A stretch of 64,000 bases of DNA from Acheta domesticus (GCA_031308135.1 JAHLJT010003656.1:74016698-74080697); one strand, 5' to 3'; positions 35,100 to 46,645 are shown, counted from the first letter of the stretch. Program-made: numbers and translations. The notes: generated from the letters alone by a model not told the origin.

Positions 35100-35420
35100 A
35101 CAACCCTGCTGTAGGTGCGCGCCGAATCGCCAAGTGGTATGCGGCCTCAGGAAAGGGTGCACTCGATTCGCCGTGCTCCGGAAAGCGATCCGGACTTCAT
35201 TAGCCCTAATTAATGCGGTCGCGTAAGGGTTAATGAGCACTCTAGGAGCGCGCAACGCATTTTTCCCCCCTCTTTGGCAGACGAGGTCGTCAATCCGCGG
35301 ACAATTATTGAAGCGTTCATTAAAACGGTGCCAGGCTCCTCGAGTTCCAATCGTCATGCAATGTACGCGCGGCGGATCTGCGTCGTTATGGCTTTGCTCT
35401 CAGTGTTAGAACGACAACGC
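35100..35420. other. Isolated CpG-rich, apparently non-repetitive block
   Basis: Sharply different from its A+T-rich surroundings. Contains CCCTAATTAATGCGG (homeodomain-like TAATTA) at 35204-35218 and several CGCG words. A minus-strand frame of about 95 codons is open across it but unrecognised. It could be an exon, enhancer or promoter; nothing decides between them. Confidence 0.3.
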
Positions 35421-35439
35421 CTCTCTTATGGTCGTCATT

Positions 35440-35955
35440 TGTCAAAGATGAATTTATTCATTTATTTCACAGTTTACATTGTTAAAAAAATTACTTTTTT
35501 TAACCTAAAATTCTAAAATTTTACATAATTTTAATTTATTTTTTCCATTTGTCCCGATCATCATCATCCTTATCGGCTAAATTCTTCTTTTTCAAAAGTC
35601 CACAAATTTTCTCTCAATCATTTATGTTCAGGTCTTCCTCTTTTCTTCCCACCACACGAAACCACTCTAAAATGATTTTTGGAATTCTGTTTCCTGTCAT
35701 TCTTTTAACATGTCCAAACTATTGTAATTGCGTATATTGAATAATTTCTCAACATGAATGTTCTTTATTACTTTTTTCTCTTATTTTACCATTTCTTATT
35801 TTATCTAATTTTGATATCAAGGATGAACTTTATAAAAATCTAATTATCAGTAATCTTAGTTGTAATTTTTCTTTAATTTTCAAATTTCTGATCCTACATA
35901 AAACTAATTTCTACAATATATTTATATATTCTTAATTTCGTAGAAGAATTTGTAG
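35440..35955. other. T-rich spacer
   Basis: T-rich plus strand with no recognisable gene or repeat. Confidence 0.45.
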
Positions 35956-35965
35956 CACGAACATT

Positions 35966-36237
35966 CAGAGGCGCACTACAGAAGTTTTCTCTGAGGAGGG
36001 CTACAAGCATGATGTCCAGCAGACTTGATGTATGGTAATAAATAATTTTTCATTCCTGAATATAAACCGTATTTTTATTTTTTGACTTATCGTCAATATT
36101 TAAAATGTAGACAATTGGTATATTGAATGAGTTTCTGTAGTAAATAAACTTAGTCACAGCTGTATTTTTAATATGGATTATTGGCTTCTGAGGAGGGAAC
36201 TGAAGGTTCAGGGGTTTCCCCCTTGGGTGCGCCACTG
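35966..36237. mobile_element. hAT-like MITE, CAGAGGCGCAC...GTGCGCCACTG
   Basis: The terminal sequences CAGAGGCGCACTA and (inverted) CAGTGGCGCACCC match over the first 11 bases with one change. Flanks cgaacatt (35958-35965) and cgaacagt (36238-36245) match at 7 of 8, a good hAT target duplication. Both ends contain a CTGAGGAGGG-like word. 272 bp, A+T-rich core, non-coding. Confidence 0.8.
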
Positions 36238-36245
36238 CGAACAGT

Positions 36246-37010
36246 TAAATATTTGGAAATTTCAATCACTTATAGTGCCACTAACTGACTCAAAAGAAAG
36301 AATATTGAATCACGAATTCTGATGTAATGTTACCGTATATTGTGATGTATAATGTCTTGTATATTTTAATGTAGTATTAAGTATTATCTACTGTGAAACT
36401 CTCCTTATTAATATACTAATGTAGGAAACTACTCAGCGCTGAACTTACTGTAAAAAAAATAAAAATGATAATGTTATAATATCGTTGGAGCATAAGAAAA
36501 GAGAAATTTCAAAAGTTGACATTGTGCAGTTTTCTTCTGAAAGGAGCCGCTTATGTAGTGGGTTAAACACTTTCTGGTACGCCTATTTAGTAGAACGTGT
36601 GTGACTGGTTGTTAGTGTTAGATCAAAGAGCACGCAATAAACTAGGGACCAATTTGAAAGATTACCCATTTCTAGTGCAGCAAATTTCGGAATGCTCTCA
36701 CAGTTAAACGTTAATGAAGAAAAAAACCTTATTGACAAATATAGCGTATCTTCTTTTATTCATATAGGACAATTACTTTCGAAAAGATAGGAGTTGAAAA
36801 AAAACTAAAGATGTTGGTATGAAACCTTCCTGCTAAAACACGTGTTCCCTGGCAAAATTCTAGCTGGCAAAACTGTTATTAAAGTGTTCAGCGACCCAAA
36901 ATCATATAGTACTAAAAGTTTAAAACTACACCAAACTTTTCCTATTTGCTACCATGAGTCTGGACTACTAGGAAGCATGATTTGAATTTGCACTAGATTG
37001 TGAATGAGGC
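36246..37010. other. A+T-rich spacer
   Basis: No gene or repeat recognised. Confidence 0.45.
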
Positions 37011-37025
37011 AGAGTTCTTTATTGT

Positions 37026-37046
37026 CATGATGGCGGCGCCGGAAAC
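37026..37046 (+). promoter_or_regulatory. YY1-plus-ETS-like motif pair
   Basis: ATGATGGCGGCGCCGGAAAC in otherwise A+T-rich DNA combines a GATGGCGGC core (YY1/Pho type) with CCGGAAAC (ETS type), a combination common in core promoters. It lies about 300 bp upstream of the CpG-rich block at 37330. Motif only. Confidence 0.25.
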
Positions 37047-37329
37047 TAAAAAAAAAAAAACCTACCTCTTGAGACGCTACACATGTGAAAACGTGCATTT
37101 GTCAAGGTTTATTGACGTGAAAATGAGTTTGGAGCTGAATTCTGCCGTTTTGTAAACATAAATGTAGATTAGGCAAAGGTTACAAATGAATTGTCTGATT
37201 ATAACGTGTAGTTATTTCAATAATTTTAATTTTACATATATTTTTTTCTGAAAATTAATATTCTGAGAGAAAGAATCTGCTATTTTGTTACCAAAGCGAG
37301 GCAAGCTCTAAAGAAGCTTCATTCACAAG

Positions 37330-37745
37330 TCTAGTGCAAATTCAAATCACGCAGCCCGGAGCCAGCGTGCAAAAGCGCGGCGGTGGCCAACCCAGCAGGC
37401 AAAACGCAAGACGGGGGAGAAACGCCCGCGCCTCGGAGGCAGCTGGCGAGAGGAAAGCGATGCCGCGCAGTGTGCGCTTTGCGCGTTTCAAAGGCGCCCT
37501 CGAGGGTCGTGCGGGCGCCGCCGCCGCCGCCGCCACCACCACCACCACCACCACCATCGCCGCCGCCCCCGCCGCTTCAATGGCCCGGACGGCCGAGCAG
37601 CTGCATCCGCGCGCGGAAAGAGAAGAGAAGAGAACGGAGTCGCGGAGGAGTCGCGGCTCCAGGTCGTGTGCTCCCCCGCCGCCGTCTTTTCGCACGTCGC
37701 ACAGCGCGCAGTGGTTTAACCCACGAGTGCCCGCAATACGTAGAC
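37330..37745. other. CpG island-like block with GCC/ACC triplet run
   Basis: Dense in CG with a (GCC)n(ACC)n run at 37519-37562. Both strands are open because of composition. Just after it lies a large fold-back element. Candidate promoter or first exon region; an ATGG start lies at 37579, but the predicted product is low-complexity and unrecognised. Confidence 0.4.
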
Positions 37746-37765
37746 TCACGCCAGTGCCCGCAATG

Positions 37766-38202
37766 TATCTCTCACACGCAACACTCACCGTGCTGGATAG
37801 TCGAATCGACTTGAAATTTTACTAGCTTGTTCGGCACGTTTTGAAAACCTTACATCAAATTTTTAAGTGCTATGAACCATTGCAAGTAGTATTTTTGAGA
37901 CAATTAGTATCGAGATCTTTCATGACCTTACCGCCTGTGGAAGGGCGGAAATCGCTGCCCGCCGCCGAGTGTGGCGGCGCGGTGTATTACGATCGCAGAA
38001 CCAGCGGCGAGCAGCGATTTCCGCCCTTGCACAGGCGGTAAGGTCATGAAAGGTCTCAATACTTATTGTCGCAAAAACACTACATACAATGCTTCATAGA
38101 ACATAAAAAATTGTAAGTGAAGTTTTTGAAACGTGCTGAACAAGTTAGTACAATATAATGTCAATCTGAGTATCCAGCACGGTAAGTATTGCGTGTCAGA
38201 TA
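37766..38202. mobile_element. 437-bp fold-back element with near-perfect GC-rich inner stem
   Basis: The arms run from TATCTCTCACACGCAACACT on the left to the inverse of TATCTGACACGCAATACTTA on the right. Identity is moderate in the outer arms and very high in the inner arms: 'ctttcatgaccttaccgcct' onwards for about 48 bp, one change being GTGGAAG versus GTGCAAG. The loop at about 37967-38002 is CpG-rich. TA flanks (37766-67, 38201-02) fit a TA-targeting MITE. A transcript would fold into one long hairpin. Confidence 0.85.
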
Positions 38203-38209
38203 TAGCTGA

Positions 38210-39780
38210 AACCTTTCGTGAATGGGAATGATCTGACCTTTATTAACTGAAATACGTGTTTTATTCGGTTTGTACATGTCTCTCAATGCAATTGTTAATA
38301 AATCGTACACTTGTCATAGACACGCCTTGAAATAACATGATGATACGTACCGCTTGCGCCAGGAGCACACAATGCACTGGCGCTAGTGTGCACAACGTAT
38401 CTGACAGACATCGCGCAATGCAGTGATCGAGTTTCAGCATGCTCACAAGACGTGATCCATCGAAAAAATAAAAATAGAAGGCCAGGCGTTCTCAGAAAAG
38501 TACAATGAAGGAATACATGAAATATCAGAAGACTAATGCATCGCAATAATTTAGGAACACAAAGTTGCCCTGGCTTGGATCTCACAGATCTATTGCGAGC
38601 ACTCCCGAGTGAAATGTACCCAAATGAAGACCTTGGGACAAAAACATACTATGCGACATTTCTGATGAAACTGAGATGTTAGTGTATTTCTACGCCCCAC
38701 AGATGTATCCTAGATGTTGGGTTTTTCATTTTAAAGATTTGCCGCAAGATGGTAGTGTAATTCATAAATTAATGTTCTTTATCCCAATGTATAGAATGCA
38801 ATGTCTAAAATCTTTATTTGTCTCTTTCTCAAAACTTACAGTATAGTGCACAGCATGTTATTGCCCCGAGGTCTTCAACTGTAGTTACGAGAGAATTTTA
38901 TCGCCACGCGTAAGGTAGCGCCGTTATGCACAGTCACGTGACGGACCTTGAAGTCATAATGCCTTACCTTAGATCTTACGCACGACCTTACACCTTCACA
39001 AATCGTGCAAACCTGTAGGAGCCTCTACGGTCACCTTACAAACGGCAAAATGGCTGCCTATAATCACGAAAGGTTGAGTTTTTCCAACTCTGATAACTGA
39101 TTCTCGTATGTGCGGCAGTTACAATAAATCTTTACCAATATCCACAACTCTGGCAAGAAAATGTGACGAAGGTGATAGCTGAATGAATACATGAAATTCG
39201 CCAAAAAGAAGTTGAAATTATATTTTCGTGTTAGATTATTCTGTTGTTTTCCTTACAGTCTCAAGAGAGGCCGATTCAAGACCCCTGACTCATCGCAAAG
39301 GGTCATAAAATCTAAAACTTCTTGCATAATGGAGATTAGTTTACTCTTGGCTCGTACCGTGTTTAAACCGGTACCGGTGGCTCATCAATTGTCGCCACTC
39401 TTTGACATATTATGCAACTTCTTCGTTCAAGGCTTGAAATGCTTCATTTGTTGTAATGCACAACGTAATGTCGCAATTGCTATAGCTCAACTTAACTCAT
39501 CCCTTAGTTATAATCCTATAACGTCGTTAGTTTAAAGTCGCTAGTTTAAGGATGTCTCCTGACACCTTTTTATTTTCACATTTTATTTGCAATTTGTCTG
39601 CGAACAAACATTTGGCAAAAGTACACAATTTCGTGCATACAAGTACTTGAGAGGGCTAAAGTCCATTGACCGTATTCCACTAATTTTACCTTCATATTAG
39701 TTAACAAGCTGCACTAAACATATTTGATAAACGTACAATAATAAATATACAGAACACAAAATTTCTGTAATGACCAATTT
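38210..39780. other. Spacer with a promoter-like motif cluster
   Basis: No gene recognised. GTCACGTGAC (E-box palindrome, 38933-38942) and GGCAAAATGGCTGCC (39044-39058) lie within 130 bp of each other in a stretch of 'accttac'/'taaggt' words, possibly a decayed palindromic element. Confidence 0.4.
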
Positions 39781-39789
39781 ACAGTCGAT

Positions 39790-40640
39790 ATGCAAGGTCT
39801 AAAGTATGGTATCGTTGACGCCGTATGGTGGTGTCACTATTGTCTAGTAATTTGATGGCTAGAATATTGGGATGGTTATGTAGTCGTAGGTATTTTGCAC
39901 TGGTCTTGTCGATTTCTTTCTTTATTGCTGGGATCTGTAAGTCTTTGTGTATTGTTGCGTTCGTTACGTACCACGGGGCATTTACATATTTTCTTAAGGC
40001 TACTCACTGGAAACGTAATATTTCAATGTTGGAATTTTGAGCTGTACCCCGAAGTTGTATGCCATATGTCCAGACTGGTTTTAATATTCCTTTGCAGACA
40101 ATTAGTTTGTTTGCAATGATTAAAGATGATTTTCTTCTCAGTAGTAAGTTTAACCTTGTAAGTTTTCGGTCTAATTCTTTTCTTTCATTCTTAATATGCT
40201 TTTTCCACGCGAGTCTTCTGTCCAGAGTATGTCAAAGATATTTTGCCGAGTCGTTTTGAGTAATAGCTTGCGATCCGATGTTTATCCGGGGGGGGGGGGC
40301 GTGTTTTGTGCTTCAAACTGAAGGAGACTTGGACAGACCTCTTGTCAGTGATCTTGAGGTGCCAGCGTATCTGTCACTTCTAGATGGATTGCAAACGTTC
40401 TTCCTCCATACGAGATGCTTCTGACGAATCTTCGTATCGAGGTAAGATGGATGCATCTTCCGCGTAGTTCACTGTTGTTCTGCGGTCGCTGAAACTCCCT
40501 ATTTACGAAGGAAGTACCATAAGACCTCGTATTGCAATATGAAGTTGGAAAATTATCTCAGCAGGCGTTAGGCCGAGATTGGTAAATGACAGTGGATTTT
40601 TAGCTAATGAATGTTTTATTCCACATCATGTACTAGTTTG
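39790..40640 (-). pseudogene. Jockey-superfamily LINE reverse transcriptase remnant
   Basis: Minus translation (several frames) gives, from 40640 downwards: VNYAEDASIL (about 40470-40440), which replaces the usual (F/Y)ADD catalytic motif; then WHLKITDKRSVQVSFSLKHK; then LDRRLAWKKHIKNERKELDR; then KPVWTYGIQLRGTAQNSN (about 40083-40025); then NAPWYVTNATIHKDLQIPAI. The order and motifs are those of jockey-type ORF2 from the catalytic loop to the C-terminus. Frameshifts and stops (for example KYL* near 40230) show that it is dead. The 5' part with endonuclease is missing. A G-run at about 40290-40301 sits inside. Confidence 0.9.
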
Positions 40641-40842
40641 AGCTTTTGTATTTTCTTTTTTAGTAATAGTTAAAAAATTGTAAACCGATTTTATAATGCC
40701 TAAAAACGCCTACTTTGACGTTAAGTGCCGAGTTTTTATATTTCGCCGTTTTTTACCTTCTTGACTCAGTCTCCCTAATTTGAATATTTTCCCAAAATTT
40801 ATTCATTTATATTTTTATTTTAATATTTGAAAAAAATACGTG

Positions 40843-40844
<2 letters not shown>

Positions 40845-40903
<59 letters not shown>
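40845..40903. repeat. (AT)n microsatellite
   Basis: Uninterrupted AT dinucleotides for about 59 bp, the longest pure TA-type run in the window. Confidence 0.97.
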
Positions 40904-40904
<1 letters not shown>

Positions 40905-40905
<1 letters not shown>

Positions 40906-41270
40906 CATAAGTAGTTGCGAGCGGATATACCCAGACGATTTCTGTTTACTAATGTCAAATAAAATATTATTGGCCTACACTTTTGGAAGTCACTGTACCT
41001 TTTAACAGCCTATTTAGTTACGTTCCAAGAAAAGAAATCCTGTTGTATGCGTTTATATGCTTGAAAACACGTCGCACTGTTTGTGACAGGGAACTCCTGG
41101 AATCCCCTTGCGACCGTTAATTAGTGAAATATTAATGTGCATTAATTAAATAATAATTGTCATTCCAGTTTTAGCGTAATTTAGAATTATTTACAGTTTT
41201 AGTTTATAACACTAAAACACTTTCAAATTAAATAGCACCCTTATGAACATCAATAGTAACTAATCCAGTT
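40905..41270. other. A+T-rich spacer
   Basis: Nothing recognised. Confidence 0.4.
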
Positions 41271-41274
41271 TTAA

Positions 41275-41371
41275 ACTTGAATGTTAAAAACATCGACGGG
41301 TTTTGGGTCGATATTTTATTAACATCGATGTTCAGAAACAGGGATGTTTTATTGGTGATACCACATCCCTA
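41275..41371 (+). mobile_element. 3'-end fragment of the 'GATGCGACATCGATG' hAT family
   Basis: 'aacatcgacgggttttgggtcgatattttattaacatcgatgttcagaaac' followed by CCACATCCCTA aligns with the right end of the element at 60422-60957 (CATTTCGCATCCCTA). The left end is missing. Confidence 0.6.
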
Positions 41372-41940
41372 TTTAGATAGAATTTTGGCACCTAACACAT
41401 CTAATTTTGGCACAATCACAAAGTTAAGGATCCTATTTAAAACGCATAAAGCATCATTTAGCTTAAATGAATTGGGCTTAAAGGCAATGGTTAAATGACC
41501 TATTTTAGGCAAATAAAACAGCATCTTAGCACCTACATTTCCGCCGTTTAATGATAATCGACCGGATACTGTAGTTATTATTAGCCTATGCAATCCCATA
41601 TAGGGCTAAGGCCTCCTGATTACTCAGGAATATTTGTGCTGTCAGCTACTTGTGGCCTTGTACATACTGTAATAAGTTGTTACAACACAAATGACGCACA
41701 ATGCTTCATTTCTTTTGTACAAATTCCAGTGAACTATCATTGCCATTACAACGTATCTTTTTTATTCCGCTAAATCATACTGCTAGAACGCTCCAAAGCC
41801 GCACAGCGTGGATTCGATGTTCCGGATGCGGGAGCAGCTGCATCCGCAAAAAGAGAAGAAAGGGGCAGAGGGCAGGGGCTGCAGGTCTATGGCATTTCTG
41901 CTACCGGCCCCATTCGCCGCCTCGCGCTGGGAGCCTCTGC
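41372..41940. other. Spacer with TGCCTAA-type repeat fragments
   Basis: 41385-41560 carries inverted TGCCTAA/TTAGGCA words like those at 22340. 41815-41880 has a GCAGCTGCATCCGC word also found at 37608. No gene recognised. Confidence 0.35.
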
Positions 41941-41943
41941 ATT

Positions 41944-42200
41944 CAGCGGCGGATCCGGGGGGAGGGGGGAATGCCCACCCCTCTGAAAACCCCTAGAGTT
42001 TTCGTTTGTTTCCTTCCTTTATTTGGCAAAATTGATTTAAATGTTTATTTATAATACAATTATGTAATTATTTAAACAATAATACTGTATATACTACCAA
42101 ATTTAGGTTACAAAAATATACAATATAATAACAAATATGTGTATTATTTAACTAACACCTTTGATGCCCCCCCCCCAAATGACCGCTGGATCCGCCTCTG
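41944..42200 (+). mobile_element. hAT-like MITE, CAGTGGCGGATCC family
   Basis: Begins CAGCGGCGGATCCG and ends GCTGGATCCGCCTCTG. Flanks tctgcatt (41936-41943) and cctgaatt (42201-42208) agree at 6 of 8, a plausible aged target duplication. Contains the family's 'ccctagagttttcgtttgtt' block and a right-end C-run. Confidence 0.85.
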
Positions 42201-42314
42201 CCTGAATTGCCCAACCTTCCATAACGGCAGTACCAAGAGAGGGTTAAAAGGGTCCACCATCAAATATGACGTTATAGACTTTATTTACACGTACACTTTA
42301 ACTTGTATGATAAC

Positions 42315-42885
42315 TGATTGATTACTAATTCCAGAAGCGTCAATTAAAGACTAAAACCAAGAGCATTAGTCCCGTACGTGTAGTGCCTTTTTCATTGAGA
42401 GGTGGCGGTGATCTTCCCCCGCTGGAAGGGGAGATCCGTCGACGACCTACCGTCGACTAGCGGGGTTTTCCCCAACCAGGTATCTCGCACCAGAGGGGCA
42501 CCGCCCCAGCTGGGACAAGCTCTAAACCCCGGACCGGTCTCCCGGCATGTGTGGTAGTGTAGTGAATGTTAGTAAGTGTGTAAAGGCTGAGGTTAGGACA
42601 AGGAAGAGGAAGGAAATATCGCGGGCGGTCTGTGTCCCGTTTGTTAGGGTATTACTCCGGCATTCGCCAGTAGTTGATCAGAGAAATCACAGAAAACTAC
42701 CGATTAGAAAAGCCGACCGCTAGAATTCTCCCCCGCACAGCAACTGAATTCGACCTAGCTGACAAGCTAGTGTCGAAAATCCTGCCGTCGCGTCGTCAGG
42801 AGAGACCTTGCGGACAGAAGCACAGAAGCACTGCAGTGACATCAGTTGATGCACTGGGCCGTCTCTCCATGTTGTATGATAAATT
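42315..42885 (-). mobile_element. tRNA-derived SINE, near full length
   Basis: Minus copy: the 3' end (TTGACGCTTCTGGAATTAG) and ATCA tail are at about 42317-42350. The body has CACCGCCCCAGCTGGGACAA, and the head runs to about 42880 (GACGGCCCAGTGCATCAACT). Box B is eroded by an insertion or rearrangement near 42800-42830. Confidence 0.85.
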
Positions 42886-42889
42886 ACCT

Positions 42890-43595
42890 TTGCAAAACGA
42901 CAGGTTTTTCGTTAAGGCGGAGGCGGATAGGCTACATACGACCTACCACTCTTAGTGTTAGCGACGTATTTCACAAGCCCTACTGCTGTTTGATGCGTAA
43001 CATTTTTAGTTTCAATATCACTTGCCGTACGTACACCATCAGAGTATTCAGTTTAATATTGTAGGTTTCACCTTCATTTTCACTTGCACTCTCATTACAA
43101 GATGTCATTTTCCTTCTCATTCTTTTCTAGATGATCTAACTCACTACACATTGCAAATCAGATTCTGGTAAGTATTTACTCATTTTGTTACTTCATTCTG
43201 CCATGATGAAAGACTGATCAAAACTACTTAATAAAAGTACTGTTTGAAATATTTTACCATCTTAAACAATTGAAATTAAATTTAATTTGAAATATAAGCC
43301 TCATTGTTGAGCAATAATTGTGTTTACTATGAAAACGCAGGTTACAATTAATCAATGACCCTCCCTTGGTCAATGCAAGGTTAAATGAGAATTTGAATAT
43401 AAAGTCTGTTCGCAGTCAACACGTAGGTAGAAGCCATATTCACAGGCAAAACCACTTTCGGCACATAGTCAAAAACATTAAACGCTTGTATCATAATATA
43501 TGTTACCATTATATTTTTGACTATCAAATATTGTCAAAGAAAAGAATTTGAATAGTATTTTTAGGACAATTTTGTCCTTTTAATTATAGCTTTTG
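42890..43595. other. A+T-rich spacer
   Basis: Nothing recognised. Confidence 0.4.
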
Positions 43596-43597
43596 TT

Positions 43598-44703
43598 TTA
43601 ACCCTTAGTTAGGCGCGCATGGGCCTAGTAGACCCACGGCGCTGTACGAACTCAACAGAGAGTTTTTGCACCCACGAACGTGAAGCACTATCGATCTTCT
43701 GCGCATGCGCAGGTGCACTAAAGTAATGCGAAACTGGAACTGCGCATGAGTAGAAGATCGATAGTTCTTCACGTTGGAGAATGCAAAAACTCCCTAGTAT
43801 CTCGCTGAACCGAAGGTGTTTGATTATGAGATCTGGTTGAACCAGATCCTGTGTTGAACGATTCTGCATCCGATGGCGAGGTTACCGCAAGATAAACCGG
43901 AGGGCGATAGGTCACGTAGCTCTTCTTTCCGACCGCGCGCAACGCATGGGATTGCCAGACCCCACGTGCCAAAGGCGTCCACATGCCGTTCGCAGAATTT
44001 CTTGGTGCCGTTGCGTTGTGTTCCTCTCACGCAAAATCTTTCGCTCTTGTTTCTTGTGTTCGTTTCTGTTATAGTAACGTAATATTCTCTGTGGTTCTAG
44101 TATGAGTATAGATCCCAATATGAGTGAACATTTTGTTACTCTCAACAATTGAAGGAAAACAAATCCACAATTACTAGTCTTCCAGGAGAAATTCAACAAA
44201 TGCTAACTAAAAACCGAAGATGAGATAATCAAATACGATTCCTATGGAACCATAAAGTATAAAAAGAACAGTGTGTCAGTCTGCTACAAGGAAAAAAATA
44301 GTCGCACAAAATATGCTTATGTGAGAAGGGATCATTTCTTATATTTACATAAATATACATAGTTTTTTCGTAAAAACTGGCTTAATGTAAATACCACAGC
44401 TAATATTAGTGATTAAGACTGAGAAATAATAATGATATATTGTTTAGTATTGATTTACACAATGTTCTGTTTTTCTTCTTCCACAGCATTATATAAAATA
44501 AATCATTCATAATATTCAAAATACAAAAATGAAATTGATTTCTCAATAAATATCATCCGAACACTTCCTCAGACAACGTAGATTAAAATTTCCTCCAAAA
44601 GACTCATGAAATGTTCTAGAAAACAAAAAAAAGTAGACTAGGCCTACTGGACCCATCGCGCCTAACCGCATTCCAAAAAATGGCGCGCCTAAAGAAGTTT
44701 TAA
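43598..44703. mobile_element. piggyBac-like non-autonomous element with TTAA flanks
   Basis: Left boundary TTAA (43598-43601) followed by CCCTTAGTTAGGCGCGCATG. The right boundary ends GGCGCGCCTAAAGAAGTT then TTAA (44700-44703); its inverse matches the left terminus at most positions. Subterminal copies of GGCCTAGTAGACCCA (left) and its inverse 'aggcctactggaccca' (right, about 44641-44656) add support. piggyBac elements insert at TTAA and start CCC. No transposase frame; about 1.1 kb. It carries the MITE at 43654-43799. Confidence 0.75.
43654..43799. mobile_element. Palindromic MITE with NRF1-like core, inside piggyBac-like element
   Basis: The left arm 'gaacgtgaagcactatcgat cttctgcgcatgcgcag' pairs with the right arm 'ctgcgcatgagtagaagatcgatagttcttcacgtt'. 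The outer ends are AGAGAGTTTTTGCA / TGCAAAAACTCCCT. Same family as 6763-6899. Contains TGCGCATGCGCA at 43700-43711. Confidence 0.8.
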
Positions 44704-44801
44704 ATTCTTCCTATATACTTTAGAAAGAGCACGTAAAAAAAGGATCCGGTTGATATGTCTAATCACGTGCAATTGAATGAACAACGAATCTCCACCGTGA
44801 G

Positions 44802-45062
44802 CACTGGCGGATCCAGACGGGGGGGGGCATGGCCCGCATGATCCCCCCCCCCAAAGGCCTAGAGTTTTCGTTTACCTTCTTTGTTTTGGCTAAATTGATT
44901 TAAATATTTGTGTTCGAATTATATAATTATTTAATCAATAACATTTTATACAATCATACCTACAGTACATAGATAATATACAACATAGTAACAAATGTTT
45001 ATTATTTAACAAAAATTTACGATGCCCCTCTCCCTCAAAATGATCGGCTGGATCCGCTCCTG
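44802..45062 (+). mobile_element. hAT-like MITE, best-preserved CAGTGGCGGATCC copy
   Basis: Begins CACTGGCGGATCCAGACGGG and ends GGCTGGATCCGCTCCTG. Flanks accgtgag (44794-44801) and accgtgtg (45063-45070) match at 7 of 8, showing an 8-bp target duplication and hence a hAT origin for the whole family. 261 bp, no coding capacity. Confidence 0.9.
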
Positions 45063-45069
45063 ACCGTGT

Positions 45070-45690
45070 GTACCGTATAACTCCCCCAAAACGCGTTTAT
45101 GACCCGATTTGAACAGTTCCTTTTGACAAACGATTGTGAAGTTTTAGCGGACACGCCCATGCACTTTGTGGCTTCTGGGGTTCCGAAAACAACAGCGCTA
45201 ATCAACACGTTCTCTTAATTCCGGAATCGTGAAAACGAAGCGTATAAATTGAGTTGAAGGCGCATAACACTCTCCTAATTTTTTTTTTGGTCACTCTCTT
45301 AGAATGTAATCAAAGTGTTCGAAAAAAAATTGTCACTATCCCACCAGCAGACCGAGAACCGTCGAATGTGACCCGAATGGGTAGATCGGAAAAGGTCTAT
45401 CCGCGACTGACTGACTAACTGACAGACACATACAGACACAGACGGACGGACGGTCAAACACAAGCAGGTTACCCGATTACTACCAACAGAATATAATTGA
45501 GACGTCTCTGGCTCATAAAAAATATTCACACGCGTGAATGTGTATTTTATTTACCCTCTCACAGAGGATTCCAGTCGTAGACTAAACATGAGCAGAACAC
45601 GTTTATAAAATATTATTCCTATTCCCCTGAGGCAGCAGATGCAAAGCAAAGCATAGCAAAGCAAGGAGGTTAGCAACGCACGGAACACTC
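45070..45690. repeat. Spacer with GACA/GACG tandem stretch
   Basis: At 45404-45455 CTGACTGACTAACTGACAGA is followed by CAGACACAGACGGACGGACG, an imperfect tetranucleotide array. 45640-45665 repeats GCAAAGCA. Nothing else recognised. Confidence 0.6.
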
Positions 45691-45694
45691 GAGT

Positions 45695-45910
45695 TATTCC
45701 GGCCGTGCAGGGTGAGGAGGAGGGGAAGGGGAGGTGAGGGGGGAGGGGTAAGGGGCATCAGCGCAACTAACTGCAGCGGCAGCAGGCCGGAAGCGGGCCA
45801 GGGCGGCTGCGGGGCGGGGCGGTTATGGCTGGTTCCACATCCGCACGGCCCCGCCCCGCCCCGCCCCGCCCCGCACCCCGCCGCTCCACACGCCACACAA
45901 CTCAATCCGT
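45695..45910. other. GC-rich patch with (CCCCG)n run
   Basis: GAGGGGAGG-rich DNA followed by five CCCCG units at about 45845-45880. Open frames are composition artefacts. Possible CpG island. Confidence 0.5.
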
Positions 45911-45999
45911 CGCGTCGGCGGCGCCCTCATTCATCCTCCACTGAACATTCTCCTTCAGCAGCTCGTAGCAATGGGGGCTCATGACGGTAGTAGGATAAA

Positions 46000-46645
46000 A
46001 AAACCCGTCGTGGCCTTCACGCACACTAATTCTTCACTTCGCGCAGAAAATTTGAAAAAAGAGAAATGGAGATATCTTACTTACTTAAAACTTGCAGAAT
46101 GTAGAGCATATGCCTTCCAGTGGTGAGATGTAGAGCAAACGTAGTTTATTTCTTTTCCCTTGTTTTATACATGAAGAAATATTATATTATATTATTATTA
46201 TACATAAAAATATTATTAATAGTGGCATTGCAATAATGTTTTACTTTTTGGACTTAAAAAAAGGGTGTCTCAAGAACCTTCAGGGGTTAGAGTATCGAGT
46301 GACCATTAATGACTACGTAAGAGTCTGACCATTACGAAACTGCAATTTTCAAACAACTATTGGTTCAAAATCGAGATTTAAAAAATTTTTAAAAAAGAAT
46401 AAAATGAAATCTACCATTTTTAGGCTAGGAAGTACTCAAAAAGATCGCCCGTTGAGTTTTATATTACGAATTTAGTACTATAGCCCATTAATTTGAAGAA
46501 ATTACAAACATGTTCTTAACTATGATCATTACTGGTGCTTTTATCCTAGCATGTTAGCGATTCAACCCACAAATCTCATGATTTAACACTTTATGGTATA
46601 GGTATATGTAATATGTGTGTTTGCGACATTCACAATGATTACTCT
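46000..46645. other. A+T-rich spacer
   Basis: Nothing recognised. Confidence 0.4.

Noticed and set aside
45299..45529. Minus frame of 76 codons, Cys/Ser/Val-rich
   Set aside because: Encoded largely by a GACA/GACG simple repeat; no independent support.
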